A stretch of 64,000 nt of DNA from Neorhizobium sp. JUb45 (GTDB lineage: Bacteria > Pseudomonadota > Alphaproteobacteria > Rhizobiales > Rhizobiaceae), in NCBI RefSeq assembly GCF_004343585.1, contig NZ_SLYW01000005.1:186001-250000 (forward strand), written 5' to 3'. Positions 20,971 through 29,312 of the stretch are shown here, piece by piece. Positions within the stretch are counted from its first letter, which is position 1, and each line of letters begins with the position of its first letter. A program made the position numbers and the translations under genes. The notes below the pieces were generated by a model. It searched no databases. It worked only from the letters and a program-made list of their open reading frames with translations, and was not told where the DNA came from.

Positions 20971-22662
20971 ATGATCCGTTTGTTCATATTCGCCATCGTC
21001 GTTCTCGGTCTGGGTTGGAGCTTTTCCTGGCTCGCCGATCGTCCCGGCCTGATTTCCATTACCTGGCAGGGTCAGTTGATCGAGACCAGCCTGATGGTGG
21101 CTGCCACCCTTCTGGTCGCCATCGTTGCCGCCATGATGTTCATCGGCTGGCTGGTGCGCATCATCTGGAGTTCGCCGCATCTGGTGCAACGCCATTTTCG
21201 CGCCCGCAAGCGTGACCGCGGTTACCAGGCGCTTTCCACCGGCCTGATTGCCGCCGGCGCCGGCAACGCAACGCTTGCCCGCAAGATGAGCCTGCGCAGC
21301 CGCAGTCTCATTCGCGCCGATCAGGAGCCGCTGATCCTGCTTCTCGAAGCACAGACGGCTTTGATCGAAGGCAAGCATGACGAGGCCCGTTCGATTTTCG
21401 AAGCCATGTCGCAGGATCCGGAAACCCGCGAAATCGGGCTGCGTGGTCTCTATATGGAAGCCCGCCGCCTCGGCGCCGATGAAGCCGCCCGGCAATATGC
21501 CGAGAGCGCTGCCGAAAACGCGCCTTACCTGCCATGGGCCGCTCAGGCGACTTTGGAATATCGCTGTCAGGCCGGACGCTGGGATGACGCCATCCGCCTT
21601 CTCGACCAGCAGCGCATTGCCGGTGTGATCGAGCGTGACAAGGCCGATCGCTGGAAGGCCGTGCTTCTGACCGCCAAGGCCGGTGAAAAGCTCGAAGGTG
21701 ATCCGCGCGGCGCCCGCGACGATGCGACCGCTGCATTGAAACTGGCCAAGGATTTGGTGCCCGCCGGCATCATCGCCGCCAAGGCCTATGCGCGCGAAAA
21801 CAATCTGCGCAAGACGGCATCCGTGCTCGAAAGCATCTGGAAAATCACACCGCATCCGGATGTTGCCGAGACCTATGTTCGCGCCCGCAGCGGCGACAGC
21901 ACGGCCGACCGCCTGAAACGCGCCGAAAAGCTGGAAGCGATGCGACCGAACAACGTCGAATCGCTGATCGCAGTCGCCCGTGCAGCACTCGATGCCAGGG
22001 ATTTCGACAAGGCCCGCGCCAAGGCGGAAGCCGCTGCCCGTATCGATTCCCGTGAAGGCGTCTATCTGCTTCTTGCCGATATCGAAGAGGCCGACACTGG
22101 TGATCAGGGTCGCGTTCGCCACTGGATGGGACAGGCCCTGCGCGCGCCGCGCGACCCGTCCTGGGTAGCAGACGGCATCGTTTCAGATCACTGGCTGCCT
22201 GTCTCGCCGGCCACCGGCCGCCTCGACGCATTCGAGTGGAAGGCGCCTTTTGGTCAGTTGGAAGGACCGGTCGAAGAAGGCAGGCTTGCGGAAACTGCAA
22301 TCGCCAGCCTGCCGGCCGTCCACACGGCGCCGGAGCGGACGGATGTGAAGGCTGCGGAGACGAAGTCGGAGCAGAAAACCTCCACCGTTGCGGAACCGAC
22401 ACCTGCTCCTTCCCCTGCACAGACCGAAACGCAAAAATTTTCACCGCTAACCTTCGTGAAGATTGAGGAAAAGCCGATTGCCAAACCGGCCCCGACACCA
22501 GCAAGGACACCAGCCACAGCGCAAACGCCGGTACCGGCAAAAACCGACACTGCGCCGAGCGTAGCGGAACCTGATCCGTTCAATGGCCGGCCGCCGGATG
22601 ATCCGGGCGTAAAGGACCAGGCTGCAAGCAACGAAGCCCCGACACGGTTGAGGCTCTATTGA
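20971..22662 (+). CDS. hemY: HemY-type tetratricopeptide membrane protein
   Basis: 563 residues. Two N-terminal transmembrane helices (FIFAIVVLGLGWSFSWLA near residue 5, and LLVAIVAAMMFIGWLV near residue 47) flank the HemY_N domain. Tetratricopeptide-like helices follow (ARSIFEAMSQDPETREIGL; AARQYAESAAENAPYLPWAA). The C-terminal 130 residues are Pro/Ala-rich and low in complexity. The protein belongs to the proteobacterial HemY family with HemX/HemD neighbours; it is not the Bacillus protoporphyrinogen oxidase of the same name. Its exact role in heme metabolism is unclear. Confidence 0.9.
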   Translation: MIRLFIFAIVVLGLGWSFSWLADRPGLISITWQGQLIETSLMVAATLLVAIVAAMMFIGWLVRIIWSSPHLVQRHFRARKRDRGYQALSTGLIAAGAGNATLARKMSLRSRSLIRADQEPLILLLEAQTALIEGKHDEARSIFEAMSQDPETREIGLRGLYMEARRLGADEAARQYAESAAENAPYLPWAAQATLEYRCQAGRWDDAIRLLDQQRIAGVIERDKADRWKAVLLTAKAGEKLEGDPRGARDDATAALKLAKDLVPAGIIAAKAYARENNLRKTASVLESIWKITPHPDVAETYVRARSGDSTADRLKRAEKLEAMRPNNVESLIAVARAALDARDFDKARAKAEAAARIDSREGVYLLLADIEEADTGDQGRVRHWMGQALRAPRDPSWVADGIVSDHWLPVSPATGRLDAFEWKAPFGQLEGPVEEGRLAETAIASLPAVHTAPERTDVKAAETKSEQKTSTVAEPTPAPSPAQTETQKFSPLTFVKIEEKPIAKPAPTPARTPATAQTPVPAKTDTAPSVAEPDPFNGRPPDDPGVKDQAASNEAPTRLRLY

Positions 22663-23153
22663 TGCTGGAGAGGATACAGGCCTTTCTCCAGACACTGACG
22701 GTCGGCCGCTCCGAAAACGAATTTTCGGGCGACGATCCGCGCGTGGCATTTGCAGCCCTCTGTTTTCAGGTCATGGAGGCAGACGGCAAGGTTTCGAAGT
22801 CCGAAATGCAACGCCTGAAGGACCTGCTCGGCGTACGTTACGGTCTGACAAGCGGTCAATTGCAGGCACTGATTGAGGCTGGTCAGGAAGCTGGACTTGA
22901 GGCGGTCGACTATTACCGCTTCACCTCGGATCTGAAACGGCATCTGTCGCCGGAGGAATGCACAGAACTGCTCGGCATCCTCTGGGATCTCGTTTATGCC
23001 GATGGTGACCGCAGCGAAATGGAAGACCACGTCATCTGGCGGGTCGCCGATTTGCTGGGTGTATCTTCTCGAGACCGTGTTCTGTTGCGGCAACAGGCCG
23101 CCTCACGCGCCAGGCCGGACGCCCAGCCGGTTGCCTTGGAGACTGAGGACTAG
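22662..23153 (+). CDS. TerB-like tellurite-resistance/DjlA-N family protein
   Basis: 163-residue all-helical protein of the TerB/DjlA N-terminal superfamily. Two acidic loops typical of the fold are present, EADGKVSKSEM near residue 40 and YADGDRSEMED near residue 109; in TerB such loops bind metal. No J-domain is attached. The ATG at 22662 overlaps the last base of the hemY stop (TGATG), so translation is coupled. Role unknown, conserved in this position in rhizobia. Confidence 0.85.
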   Translation: MLERIQAFLQTLTVGRSENEFSGDDPRVAFAALCFQVMEADGKVSKSEMQRLKDLLGVRYGLTSGQLQALIEAGQEAGLEAVDYYRFTSDLKRHLSPEECTELLGILWDLVYADGDRSEMEDHVIWRVADLLGVSSRDRVLLRQQAASRARPDAQPVALETED

Positions 23154-23157
23154 ACAG

Positions 23158-23928
23158 ATGATAGCCGCGCCTGCCCGACGCTCCAATAAAGCTCCGGTTC
23201 TTGTTGTGTTGCATCAGGAACGCTCTTCACCCGGACGCGTCGGACAGATGCTGTTGGAAAAAGGCTATCCCCTCGATATTCGCCGACCGGCGCTGGGTGA
23301 CAGCCTGCCATCGACACTGGCCAGCCATTCCGGCGCCGTCGTGTTTGGCGGGCCGATGAGCGCCAATGACGAACATGAATTCGTCAAGGCCGAGATCGAC
23401 TGGATCAAGGTGCCGCTCAAGGAAAACAAGCCCTATCTCGGCATTTGCCTCGGCGCGCAGATGCTGGTGCGCCATCTCGGCGGCAAGGTACACGCCGACA
23501 AACAGGGCATGACCGAAATCGGCTGGTACCCGCTACGCCCGACCGAGCATGGACGGCTTCTCATGCACTGGCCAAAGATGGTCTATCAGTTTCACCGCGA
23601 GGGTTTTGAGGTGCCGCGTGGCGCGCAACTGCTTGCCGAAGGCGATACCTATCCCCATCAGGCCATACGCTACGGCGACAATGCCTGGGGCGTACAGTTT
23701 CATGCAGAACTCACCCGCGCCATGATGCAGCGCTGGGTCGTGCATGGCGCCGAGCGGTTCACCATGCCGAACGCGCAGGTCGGCAGCCGACATCTGGAAG
23801 GCCGCATGCTGTTCGACCAGCCGCTCAGGGAATGGCTATGGAACTATCTCGATCTGATTTTCGAACCGAAAAAGCTGGAAGCCGAACTGCCAAGATACAG
23901 CCCGGCCCCGAAATCGGCGAACGCCTGA
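23158..23928 (+). CDS. Class I glutamine amidotransferase-like protein
   Basis: 256-residue GATase-1 domain protein of the GuaA-like stand-alone type. The nucleophile elbow GICLGAQM holds the catalytic cysteine near residue 98, FHAEL holds the histidine, and VVFGGPMSANDE forms the oxyanion region. It has no attached synthase domain, so it may hydrolyse a glutamyl compound on its own (for example gamma-glutamyl substrates) or serve an unlinked partner. It starts four bases after the TerB gene and closes the heme-cluster run; it converges on the MFS gene. Confidence 0.87.
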   Translation: MIAAPARRSNKAPVLVVLHQERSSPGRVGQMLLEKGYPLDIRRPALGDSLPSTLASHSGAVVFGGPMSANDEHEFVKAEIDWIKVPLKENKPYLGICLGAQMLVRHLGGKVHADKQGMTEIGWYPLRPTEHGRLLMHWPKMVYQFHREGFEVPRGAQLLAEGDTYPHQAIRYGDNAWGVQFHAELTRAMMQRWVVHGAERFTMPNAQVGSRHLEGRMLFDQPLREWLWNYLDLIFEPKKLEAELPRYSPAPKSANA

Positions 23929-23931
23929 AGC

Positions 23932-25176
23932 TTATCTTTCCGTCCGATCCGGCGCCTGCAGGCTGTCGATCTTGCGCAGTTGCGGAAAGCTTAGCGACCA
24001 GATCACCGCCACCGCCAGTGTTCCAAACCCGCCGATGACGACAGCCGGAACCGCACCGATGATATGTGCCATCGTGCCGGCGCGGAACTCGCCCAGTTCG
24101 TTGGAAGCGCCGATAAACACGCTGTTGACGGCGTTGACGCGGCCGCGCACCTCGTCCGGCGTCCAGAGCGCAATCAGCGTTTCGCGCACATAGACCGAGA
24201 TCATGTCGGAAGCGCCCATCAGGGCAAGCGCTGCAATCGAAATCCATGGCGTTTGCGACAAGCCGAAAATTGCCGTTCCGATACCGAACAACGCGACACC
24301 GACGAACATGGCGATGCCGGCATTGTGCTGGATGGGCCGGAACGCCAACCAGATCGCCACGATGATGGCACCGACGCCCGGCGCCGAGCGCAGCAGGCCG
24401 AGACCGAGCGGGCCGAGTGCCAGCACATCCGTGGCAAACACCGGCATCAGCGCCACCGCGCCGCCAAGAAGCACGGCAAAAAGGTCGAGCGAAATGGCAC
24501 CCAGCACCACCTTCTCGCGGCTGATGAAGTGGAAGCCTGCCAGGATTTCCGTCCAGCTTGTGGCCTTGGAGGACGTCCGCTGCGCCGGTTTCGGAATGAT
24601 CGAGACCAGAACGGCACCGAGAATGAACATGCCCAGCGCAACCGAATAGGCAACCGACGCGCCGAGACCATAGAGCAGACCGCCGGCCACCGGGCCGATG
24701 ATCGATGCCATCTGCCATGACGACGAATTCCAGGCGATGGCGTTGGCCAGATCCTTTTCCGGCACCAGATTGGGCGCAAGCGACTGCACGGCCGGCCCCA
24801 TGAAGGCGCGCTCGATGCCGAACAGGACGAGAATGATGAACACAGGCAGCGGCTCGAATGCGCCGGCCAGTGTCAGCCCAAGCAGCGCTGCGGCAGAAAT
24901 GGCAGCCAGCGCCATGCAGGCCGAAACGATGACACGCCGATTATAACGGTCGGCAACCGAACCGGTGACAAGAATGAGCAACAGCGCCGGCAGGAACTGA
25001 ACGAGACCGATCAACCCGAGATACAGCGTGTTGCGCGTGACTTCATACATCTGCCAGCCGACCGAGACACTGACGATCTGGATGGCGAAGGCGGCAAGGA
25101 AGCGGGATGAGAAGAACAGCGAGTAGGAGCGGTGCCGGAAAGCGGCAAAACGGTCCCCCGTAGACGAGATGCTCAT
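23932..25176 (-). CDS. MFS transporter (MFS_3 / EntS-like)
   Basis: About 414 residues with some 12 hydrophobic helices. The family front FRHRSYSLFFSSRFLAAFA and the loop-2/3 motif GSVADRYNRRVIV are seen, as is WNSSSWQMASIIGPVAGG in the middle. This subfamily includes enterobactin exporter EntS and putative drug exporters; the substrate cannot be read from sequence. An ATG at 25221 would add 15 residues; the start at 25176 is chosen by family length. Neither has a strong ribosome-binding sequence. It converges on the amidotransferase gene with three bases between stops. Confidence 0.85.
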   Translation of the reverse strand: MSISSTGDRFAAFRHRSYSLFFSSRFLAAFAIQIVSVSVGWQMYEVTRNTLYLGLIGLVQFLPALLLILVTGSVADRYNRRVIVSACMALAAISAAALLGLTLAGAFEPLPVFIILVLFGIERAFMGPAVQSLAPNLVPEKDLANAIAWNSSSWQMASIIGPVAGGLLYGLGASVAYSVALGMFILGAVLVSIIPKPAQRTSSKATSWTEILAGFHFISREKVVLGAISLDLFAVLLGGAVALMPVFATDVLALGPLGLGLLRSAPGVGAIIVAIWLAFRPIQHNAGIAMFVGVALFGIGTAIFGLSQTPWISIAALALMGASDMISVYVRETLIALWTPDEVRGRVNAVNSVFIGASNELGEFRAGTMAHIIGAVPAVVIGGFGTLAVAVIWSLSFPQLRKIDSLQAPDRTER

Positions 25177-25321
25177 TGGAAACGCACTTTCAGAGGGCCG
25201 GAAAACCGGCAGGCCTGTCATGAGCGCGCGTTAAACATGTTTCGTCTGAGCCAACGGCGCGGTACTTGCTCGTTAAGGCCTCAATGTCTACATGTCTGTC
25301 AACCACGAAATGGAGAACTCG

Positions 25322-25636
25322 ATGGCGGGCATTATTTTCGCTCTGATCCAAGTCATTCAGATGGCACTGACGTTTTTTGTCTACATTCTTATCGCCAGCG
25401 CCATCTTCTCCTGGCTCTACGCGTTCAACGTCATCAATTCGGGCAACCAGTTCGTCAATTCGATCGGTTCGTTCCTCTACAACGTGACGGAGCCGGTTCT
25501 GCGCCCGATCCGGCGCGTGATGCCGAACCTCGGCGGTATCGATATCTCGCCGATCGTGCTGATCCTGCTCATCTATTTCCTGCAGATGATCATCGCGAAC
25601 CCGATTGCACCGGCGCTGATCTCGCTGGTCTCTTGA
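25322..25636 (+). CDS. YggT family integral membrane protein
   Basis: 104 residues with two hydrophobic segments ([20 protein letters not shown] and [17 protein letters not shown]) separated by the conserved loop [18 protein letters not shown]. YggT/Ycf19 proteins act in membrane protein or cytochrome-related organisation in some lineages, but the function here is unproven. GGAGAA five bases upstream decides the ATG at 25322 over ATGs at 25292 and 25310. It overlaps the next gene, as YggT-YggU pairs commonly do. Confidence 0.9.
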   Translation: MAGIIFALIQVIQMALTFFVYILIASAIFSWLYAFNVINSGNQFVNSIGSFLYNVTEPVLRPIRRVMPNLGGIDISPIVLILLIYFLQMIIANPIAPALISLVS

Positions 25637-25962
25637 ATACGGCTGGTTTGAACACGCCGTTCAGACTGCATGACGACCATCTGCGGCTCTCGGTCCGGCT
25701 GACGCCGAACGGGGGCCGCGATTCTATCGACGGCATCGAGAAGGATGCCGATGGCGACGCCTATCTGAAGGCGCGCGTGTCCGCAGTTCCCGAAAACGGC
25801 AAGGCGAACAAGGCGCTCATCGCGCTTCTTTCAAAAGAGCTGCGCGTACCGAAAAGCGCGATAACCGTCATCACCGGGGAAACAGCGCGCAAAAAAATCC
25901 TCCGGATCGATGGCGACCCGGAGGATTTGTCAAAACAGCTGGATATGCTGACGGGCGCCTGA
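25633..25962 (+). CDS. DUF167 family protein (YggU-like)
   Basis: About 109 residues of the YggU/DUF167 family. The core is [20 protein letters not shown], then [19 protein letters not shown] and the end [16 protein letters not shown]. The start is uncertain: TTG at 25633 overlaps the yggT stop (TTGA), a second TTG lies at 25648, and there is no in-frame ATG ahead of the domain. The long upstream extension of the frame crosses yggT and is not coding. Function unknown; nearly always beside yggT. Confidence 0.85.
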   Translation: MNTAGLNTPFRLHDDHLRLSVRLTPNGGRDSIDGIEKDADGDAYLKARVSAVPENGKANKALIALLSKELRVPKSAITVITGETARKKILRIDGDPEDLSKQLDMLTGA

Positions 25963-25966
25963 AGGC

Positions 25967-26500
25967 TTACTTCTGCGCCTCGTAACGCTCGATCGCTTCG
26001 ACGATCAGCTTCTTGGCAACGTCAACGCCCTGCCAGCCGCCGATCTTCACCCACTTGCCGGGCTCCAGATCCTTGTAGTGCTCGAAGAAGTGCTCGATCT
26101 GCTTGAGCGTGATTTCCGGCATATCGGTGTAGTTCTGGATCTTGTCGTAGCGACGCGTCAGCTTCGGCGACGGTACGGCGATGATCTTCTCATCCTTGCC
26201 GCCATCGTCTTCCATGATCATCACGCCGATCGGACGGACGTTGATGACGCAACCCGGAACCAGCGGACGCGTGTTGCAGATCAGGACGTCGATCGGGTCA
26301 CCGTCTTCCGACAATGTGTGCGGCACGAAACCGTAGTTACCCGGATAGGTCATCGGCGTGTAGAGGAAACGATCGACGACCAGCGCGCCTGCATCCTTGT
26401 CCATCTCGTACTTGATCGGCTGACCGCCGACCGGCACTTCAACGATGACATTGACATCTTCAGGCGGATTCTTGCCGATGGAAATCGCGTCGATACGCAT
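25967..26500 (-). CDS. ppa: Inorganic pyrophosphatase (family I)
   Basis: Hydrolyses pyrophosphate to drive biosynthetic reactions; 177 residues, the usual length. The signature [10 protein letters not shown], with the metal-binding aspartates, lies near residue 65. The active-site lysine/tyrosine segments ([27 protein letters not shown]) are present. The start [18 protein letters not shown] is the family start. The 123 bp upstream to the GNAT gene contain no visible gene. Confidence 0.98.
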   Translation of the reverse strand: MRIDAISIGKNPPEDVNVIVEVPVGGQPIKYEMDKDAGALVVDRFLYTPMTYPGNYGFVPHTLSEDGDPIDVLICNTRPLVPGCVINVRPIGVMIMEDDGGKDEKIIAVPSPKLTRRYDKIQNYTDMPEITLKQIEHFFEHYKDLEPGKWVKIGGWQGVDVAKKLIVEAIERYEAQK

Positions 26501-26623
26501 TCTAATCCTCGATAATGTTGAACATTCGAGGGTTTGGATATCGGGATTTGAAAGCCATGGCAACCTGCCATTTACCATCCAATCCGAGTGATGCTCGGAC
26601 AGGCAGCCGCACCATCGCGGCAT

Positions 26624-27130
26624 TTACGGCCAGACGAAACCGATCTTGCGCAGATGCGCACCGCCGAAATCCTCCATGCCTTCGGCAAGATCGTGACCGC
26701 CATGACGGCGGAAGAAACTCGTGGCGCTCTCACTGTCCTCCAGGCACCAGACGACAAGCCCGTTGCAGCCAAGCGATTTCAGCAGGCGGCGCGTTTCTCC
26801 GAACAGGCGGCGGCCAAGGCCGATGCCCTGATATTCCGGGCGCAGATAGATTTCGTAGATTTCGCCATCCTGAGGCAGCGCCTTGGCCCGGTTCAGGCCG
26901 ACAGTGGCGTAACCGGCAATGGTTCCGGCGACATCGAGCACCAGCAGCGTTGCGGGGCCGCGCGCAGCCTTGCGCCACCAGTTTTCGTTTCGGCGCTCCA
27001 GCATCTGCGTGAGCGGCTTGTGGGGGATGAGGCCCGTATAGGCCTGCGCCCACGCAGCCCGGTGCACCTCGGAGATCTCCCGGGCATCATTGGGCTCGGC
27101 GCGCCGCACATCTATGGATAACGTCTTCAT
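26624..27130 (-). CDS. GNAT family N-acetyltransferase
   Basis: 168-residue acetyltransferase with a GNAT fold. The acetyl-CoA pyrophosphate loop is YQGIGLGRRLFGE near residue 101, preceded by the strand IYEIYLRPE. The substrate is unknown. An ATG 36 bp upstream would extend it, but the start at 27130 is the better domain boundary. A CtrA-type box lies about 100 bp upstream (27230-27245), and the gene is transcribed away from typA. Confidence 0.85.
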   Translation of the reverse strand: MKTLSIDVRRAEPNDAREISEVHRAAWAQAYTGLIPHKPLTQMLERRNENWWRKAARGPATLLVLDVAGTIAGYATVGLNRAKALPQDGEIYEIYLRPEYQGIGLGRRLFGETRRLLKSLGCNGLVVWCLEDSESATSFFRRHGGHDLAEGMEDFGGAHLRKIGFVWP

Positions 27131-27229
27131 AACGCCACTCTGGTCCCGCGAGGGCTGATTCGCCAATCCCGGCAGTGACTCCGGGTTGCGTTGCCCACAG
27201 GCTAATCAGCCATTAAACTTCCGTGAAGG

Positions 27230-27245
27230 TTAACGCATTTTTAAC
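27230..27245 (+). promoter_or_regulatory. CtrA-type binding box
   Basis: TTAACGCATTTTTAAC matches TTAAC-N6-TTAAC exactly. It lies about 100 bp upstream of the GNAT acetyltransferase start (leftward) and behind the typA terminator, so the only gene it could control nearby is the acetyltransferase. Consensus match only. Confidence 0.45.
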
Positions 27246-27280
27246 GATCACGACAAGCCTGTGCCGAACCAAAGCACATT

Positions 27281-27308
27281 AAAAAACCCGGCACTGAGGC
27301 CGGGTTTT
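27281..27308 (-). terminator. Rho-independent terminator of typA
   Basis: A perfect ten-base-pair stem (AAAACCCGGC / GCCGGGTTTT) with a six-base loop, followed on the minus strand by a run of U (six A on the plus strand at 27281-27286). It begins 22 bp after the typA stop. Confidence 0.88.
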
Positions 27309-27330
27309 ATGGTCTTGGTTAAGACGTAGA

Positions 27331-29151
27331 TCAGAGAGCGGCTTTCGACTTGTCGAAGCGCTTGCGGTCGTTGGCGTCGAGGTAGATCTTGCGCAGGCGG
27401 ATCGACTTCGGCGTCACTTCCATCAGCTCGTCGTCCTGGATCCAGGAGAGAGCGCGGTCGAGCGTCATGCGGATCGGCGGGGTCAGGCGGACGGCTTCGT
27501 CCTTGCCGGCCGAACGGATGTTCGTCAGCTGCTTGCCCTTCAGGACGTTGACCTCAAGGTCGTTATCGCGGGTGTGGATGCCAATGATCATGCCGGCATA
27601 AACCTTTTCACCCGGCTCGATGATCATCGGGCCGCGATCTTCCAGGTTGAACATCGCGTAAGCGACAGCTTCACCAGACTGGTTGGAGAGCAGAACGCCG
27701 TTGGAACGGCCAGCGATTTCACCCTTGTAAGGCTGATAGTCGTTGAACAGGCGGTTCATGATGGCCGTACCGCGCGTGTCGGTCAGCAGTTCCGACTGGT
27801 AGCCGATCAGGCCGCGGGTCGGAGCGAGGAACTTGAGGCGAACGCGGCTGCCGCCCGAAGGACGCAGTTCGGTCATCTCGGCCTTGCGCTCGGACATCTT
27901 CTGAACGACGACGCCGGAATGTTCTTCATCAACGTCGATGACGACTTCTTCGATCGGCTCCATGGTGACGCCGTTCTCGTCCTTGTGCATGACGACGCGC
28001 GGACGCGACACGGCAAGCTCAAAGCCTTCGCGGCGCATGGTTTCGATCAGAACGGCGAGCTGAAGTTCGCCACGGCCGGACACGTAGAACGAATCCTTGC
28101 CTTCGGCTTCTTCGATTTTCAGTGCAACGTTGCCTTCGGCTTCCTTGAACAGACGATCGCGGATGACGCGGCTGGTGACCTTGTCGCCTTCGGTGCCGGC
28201 AAGCGGGCTGTCGTTGACGATGAAGGACATGGTGACGGTCGGCGGATCGATCGGCTGAGCCGTCATCGCTTCCGAGACCGAAGGATCGCAGAACGTATCG
28301 GCAACGGTACCCTTGGACAGACCGGCGATGGCAACGATGTCGCCAGCGATTGCTTCATCGATAGCGGTACGCTCGATGCCGCGGAATGCGAGGATCTTGG
28401 AAATACGGCCGGTTTCAACGGTCTTGCCGTCCTGAGCCAGAACCTTGACGGCCTGGTTCGGCTTGATCGAGCCGGAAGCGACGCGACCGGTGATGATGCG
28501 GCCGAGGAACGGGTTGGCTTCGAGAAGCGTACCGATCATGCGGAACGGACCTTCTTCGACGGTCGGCTCAGGAACGTGCTTGAGAACCAGATCGAGCAGC
28601 GGTGCCAGACCTTCGTCCTTCGGGCCTTCCGGGTTGACGTTCATCCAGCCATCGCGACCGGAACCGTAAAGGATCGGGAAGTCGAGCTGCTCGTCGGTGG
28701 CGTCGAGGTTTGCGAACAGGTCGAAAACTTCGTTGATGACTTCTTCGTGGCGGCCGTCCGGACGGTCGATCTTGTTGATCGCGACGATCGGGCGAAGACC
28801 AACCTTCAGCGCCTTGCCGACCACGAACTTGGTCTGCGGCATCGGGCCTTCCGACGAGTCGACCAGAACGATCGCGCCGTCCACCATCGAGAGGATACGC
28901 TCAACTTCGCCACCGAAGTCGGCGTGGCCGGGGGTGTCGACGATATTGATGCGAACGCCCTTCCACTCCACCGAGGTCGCCTTGGCGAGAATGGTGATGC
29001 CGCGTTCCTTTTCGAGATCGTTCGAATCCATCACGCGTTCTGCAACGCGCTGGTTCTCACGGAACGAACCGGACTGCTTCAGGAGCTCGTCGACAAGCGT
29101 TGTTTTGCCATGGTCAACGTGCGCGATGATCGCGATGTTGCGAAGTGCCAT
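27331..29151 (-). CDS. typA: Translational GTPase TypA/BipA
   Basis: Ribosome-associated GTPase of the EF-G family with roles in ribosome assembly and stress or cold response; 606 residues. G1 is AHVDHGKTTLVDELL near residue 10, G3 is DTPGHADFGGEVER, and G4 is NKIDRPDGR. The C-terminal TypA-specific domain with RGLIGYQSELLTDTRGT is intact. The frame is open 16 codons further upstream, but the family start is MALRNIAIIAHVDHG. The gene is followed by a strong terminator. Confidence 0.98.
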   Translation of the reverse strand: MALRNIAIIAHVDHGKTTLVDELLKQSGSFRENQRVAERVMDSNDLEKERGITILAKATSVEWKGVRINIVDTPGHADFGGEVERILSMVDGAIVLVDSSEGPMPQTKFVVGKALKVGLRPIVAINKIDRPDGRHEEVINEVFDLFANLDATDEQLDFPILYGSGRDGWMNVNPEGPKDEGLAPLLDLVLKHVPEPTVEEGPFRMIGTLLEANPFLGRIITGRVASGSIKPNQAVKVLAQDGKTVETGRISKILAFRGIERTAIDEAIAGDIVAIAGLSKGTVADTFCDPSVSEAMTAQPIDPPTVTMSFIVNDSPLAGTEGDKVTSRVIRDRLFKEAEGNVALKIEEAEGKDSFYVSGRGELQLAVLIETMRREGFELAVSRPRVVMHKDENGVTMEPIEEVVIDVDEEHSGVVVQKMSERKAEMTELRPSGGSRVRLKFLAPTRGLIGYQSELLTDTRGTAIMNRLFNDYQPYKGEIAGRSNGVLLSNQSGEAVAYAMFNLEDRGPMIIEPGEKVYAGMIIGIHTRDNDLEVNVLKGKQLTNIRSAGKDEAVRLTPPIRMTLDRALSWIQDDELMEVTPKSIRLRKIYLDANDRKRFDKSKAAL

Positions 29152-29312
29152 ATCAAGTTTCTCTGGGGCTGGGGCGCGACTATTGGGAGAAGGCGCCAAT
29201 TTCTGTTGGCGCGCTCTTAGCCTGTTTTTCCCGTTTGCGAAAGGGGGCGAAGATTTTCGCCTCTCCTTAAGACCCGTCTGCGAAGAACCGATGACAATTC
29301 GCCGGCGAAAAT

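Noticed and set aside
27574..29220. 548-residue open frame on the plus strand
   Set aside because: Antisense to typA with no recognisable domain.
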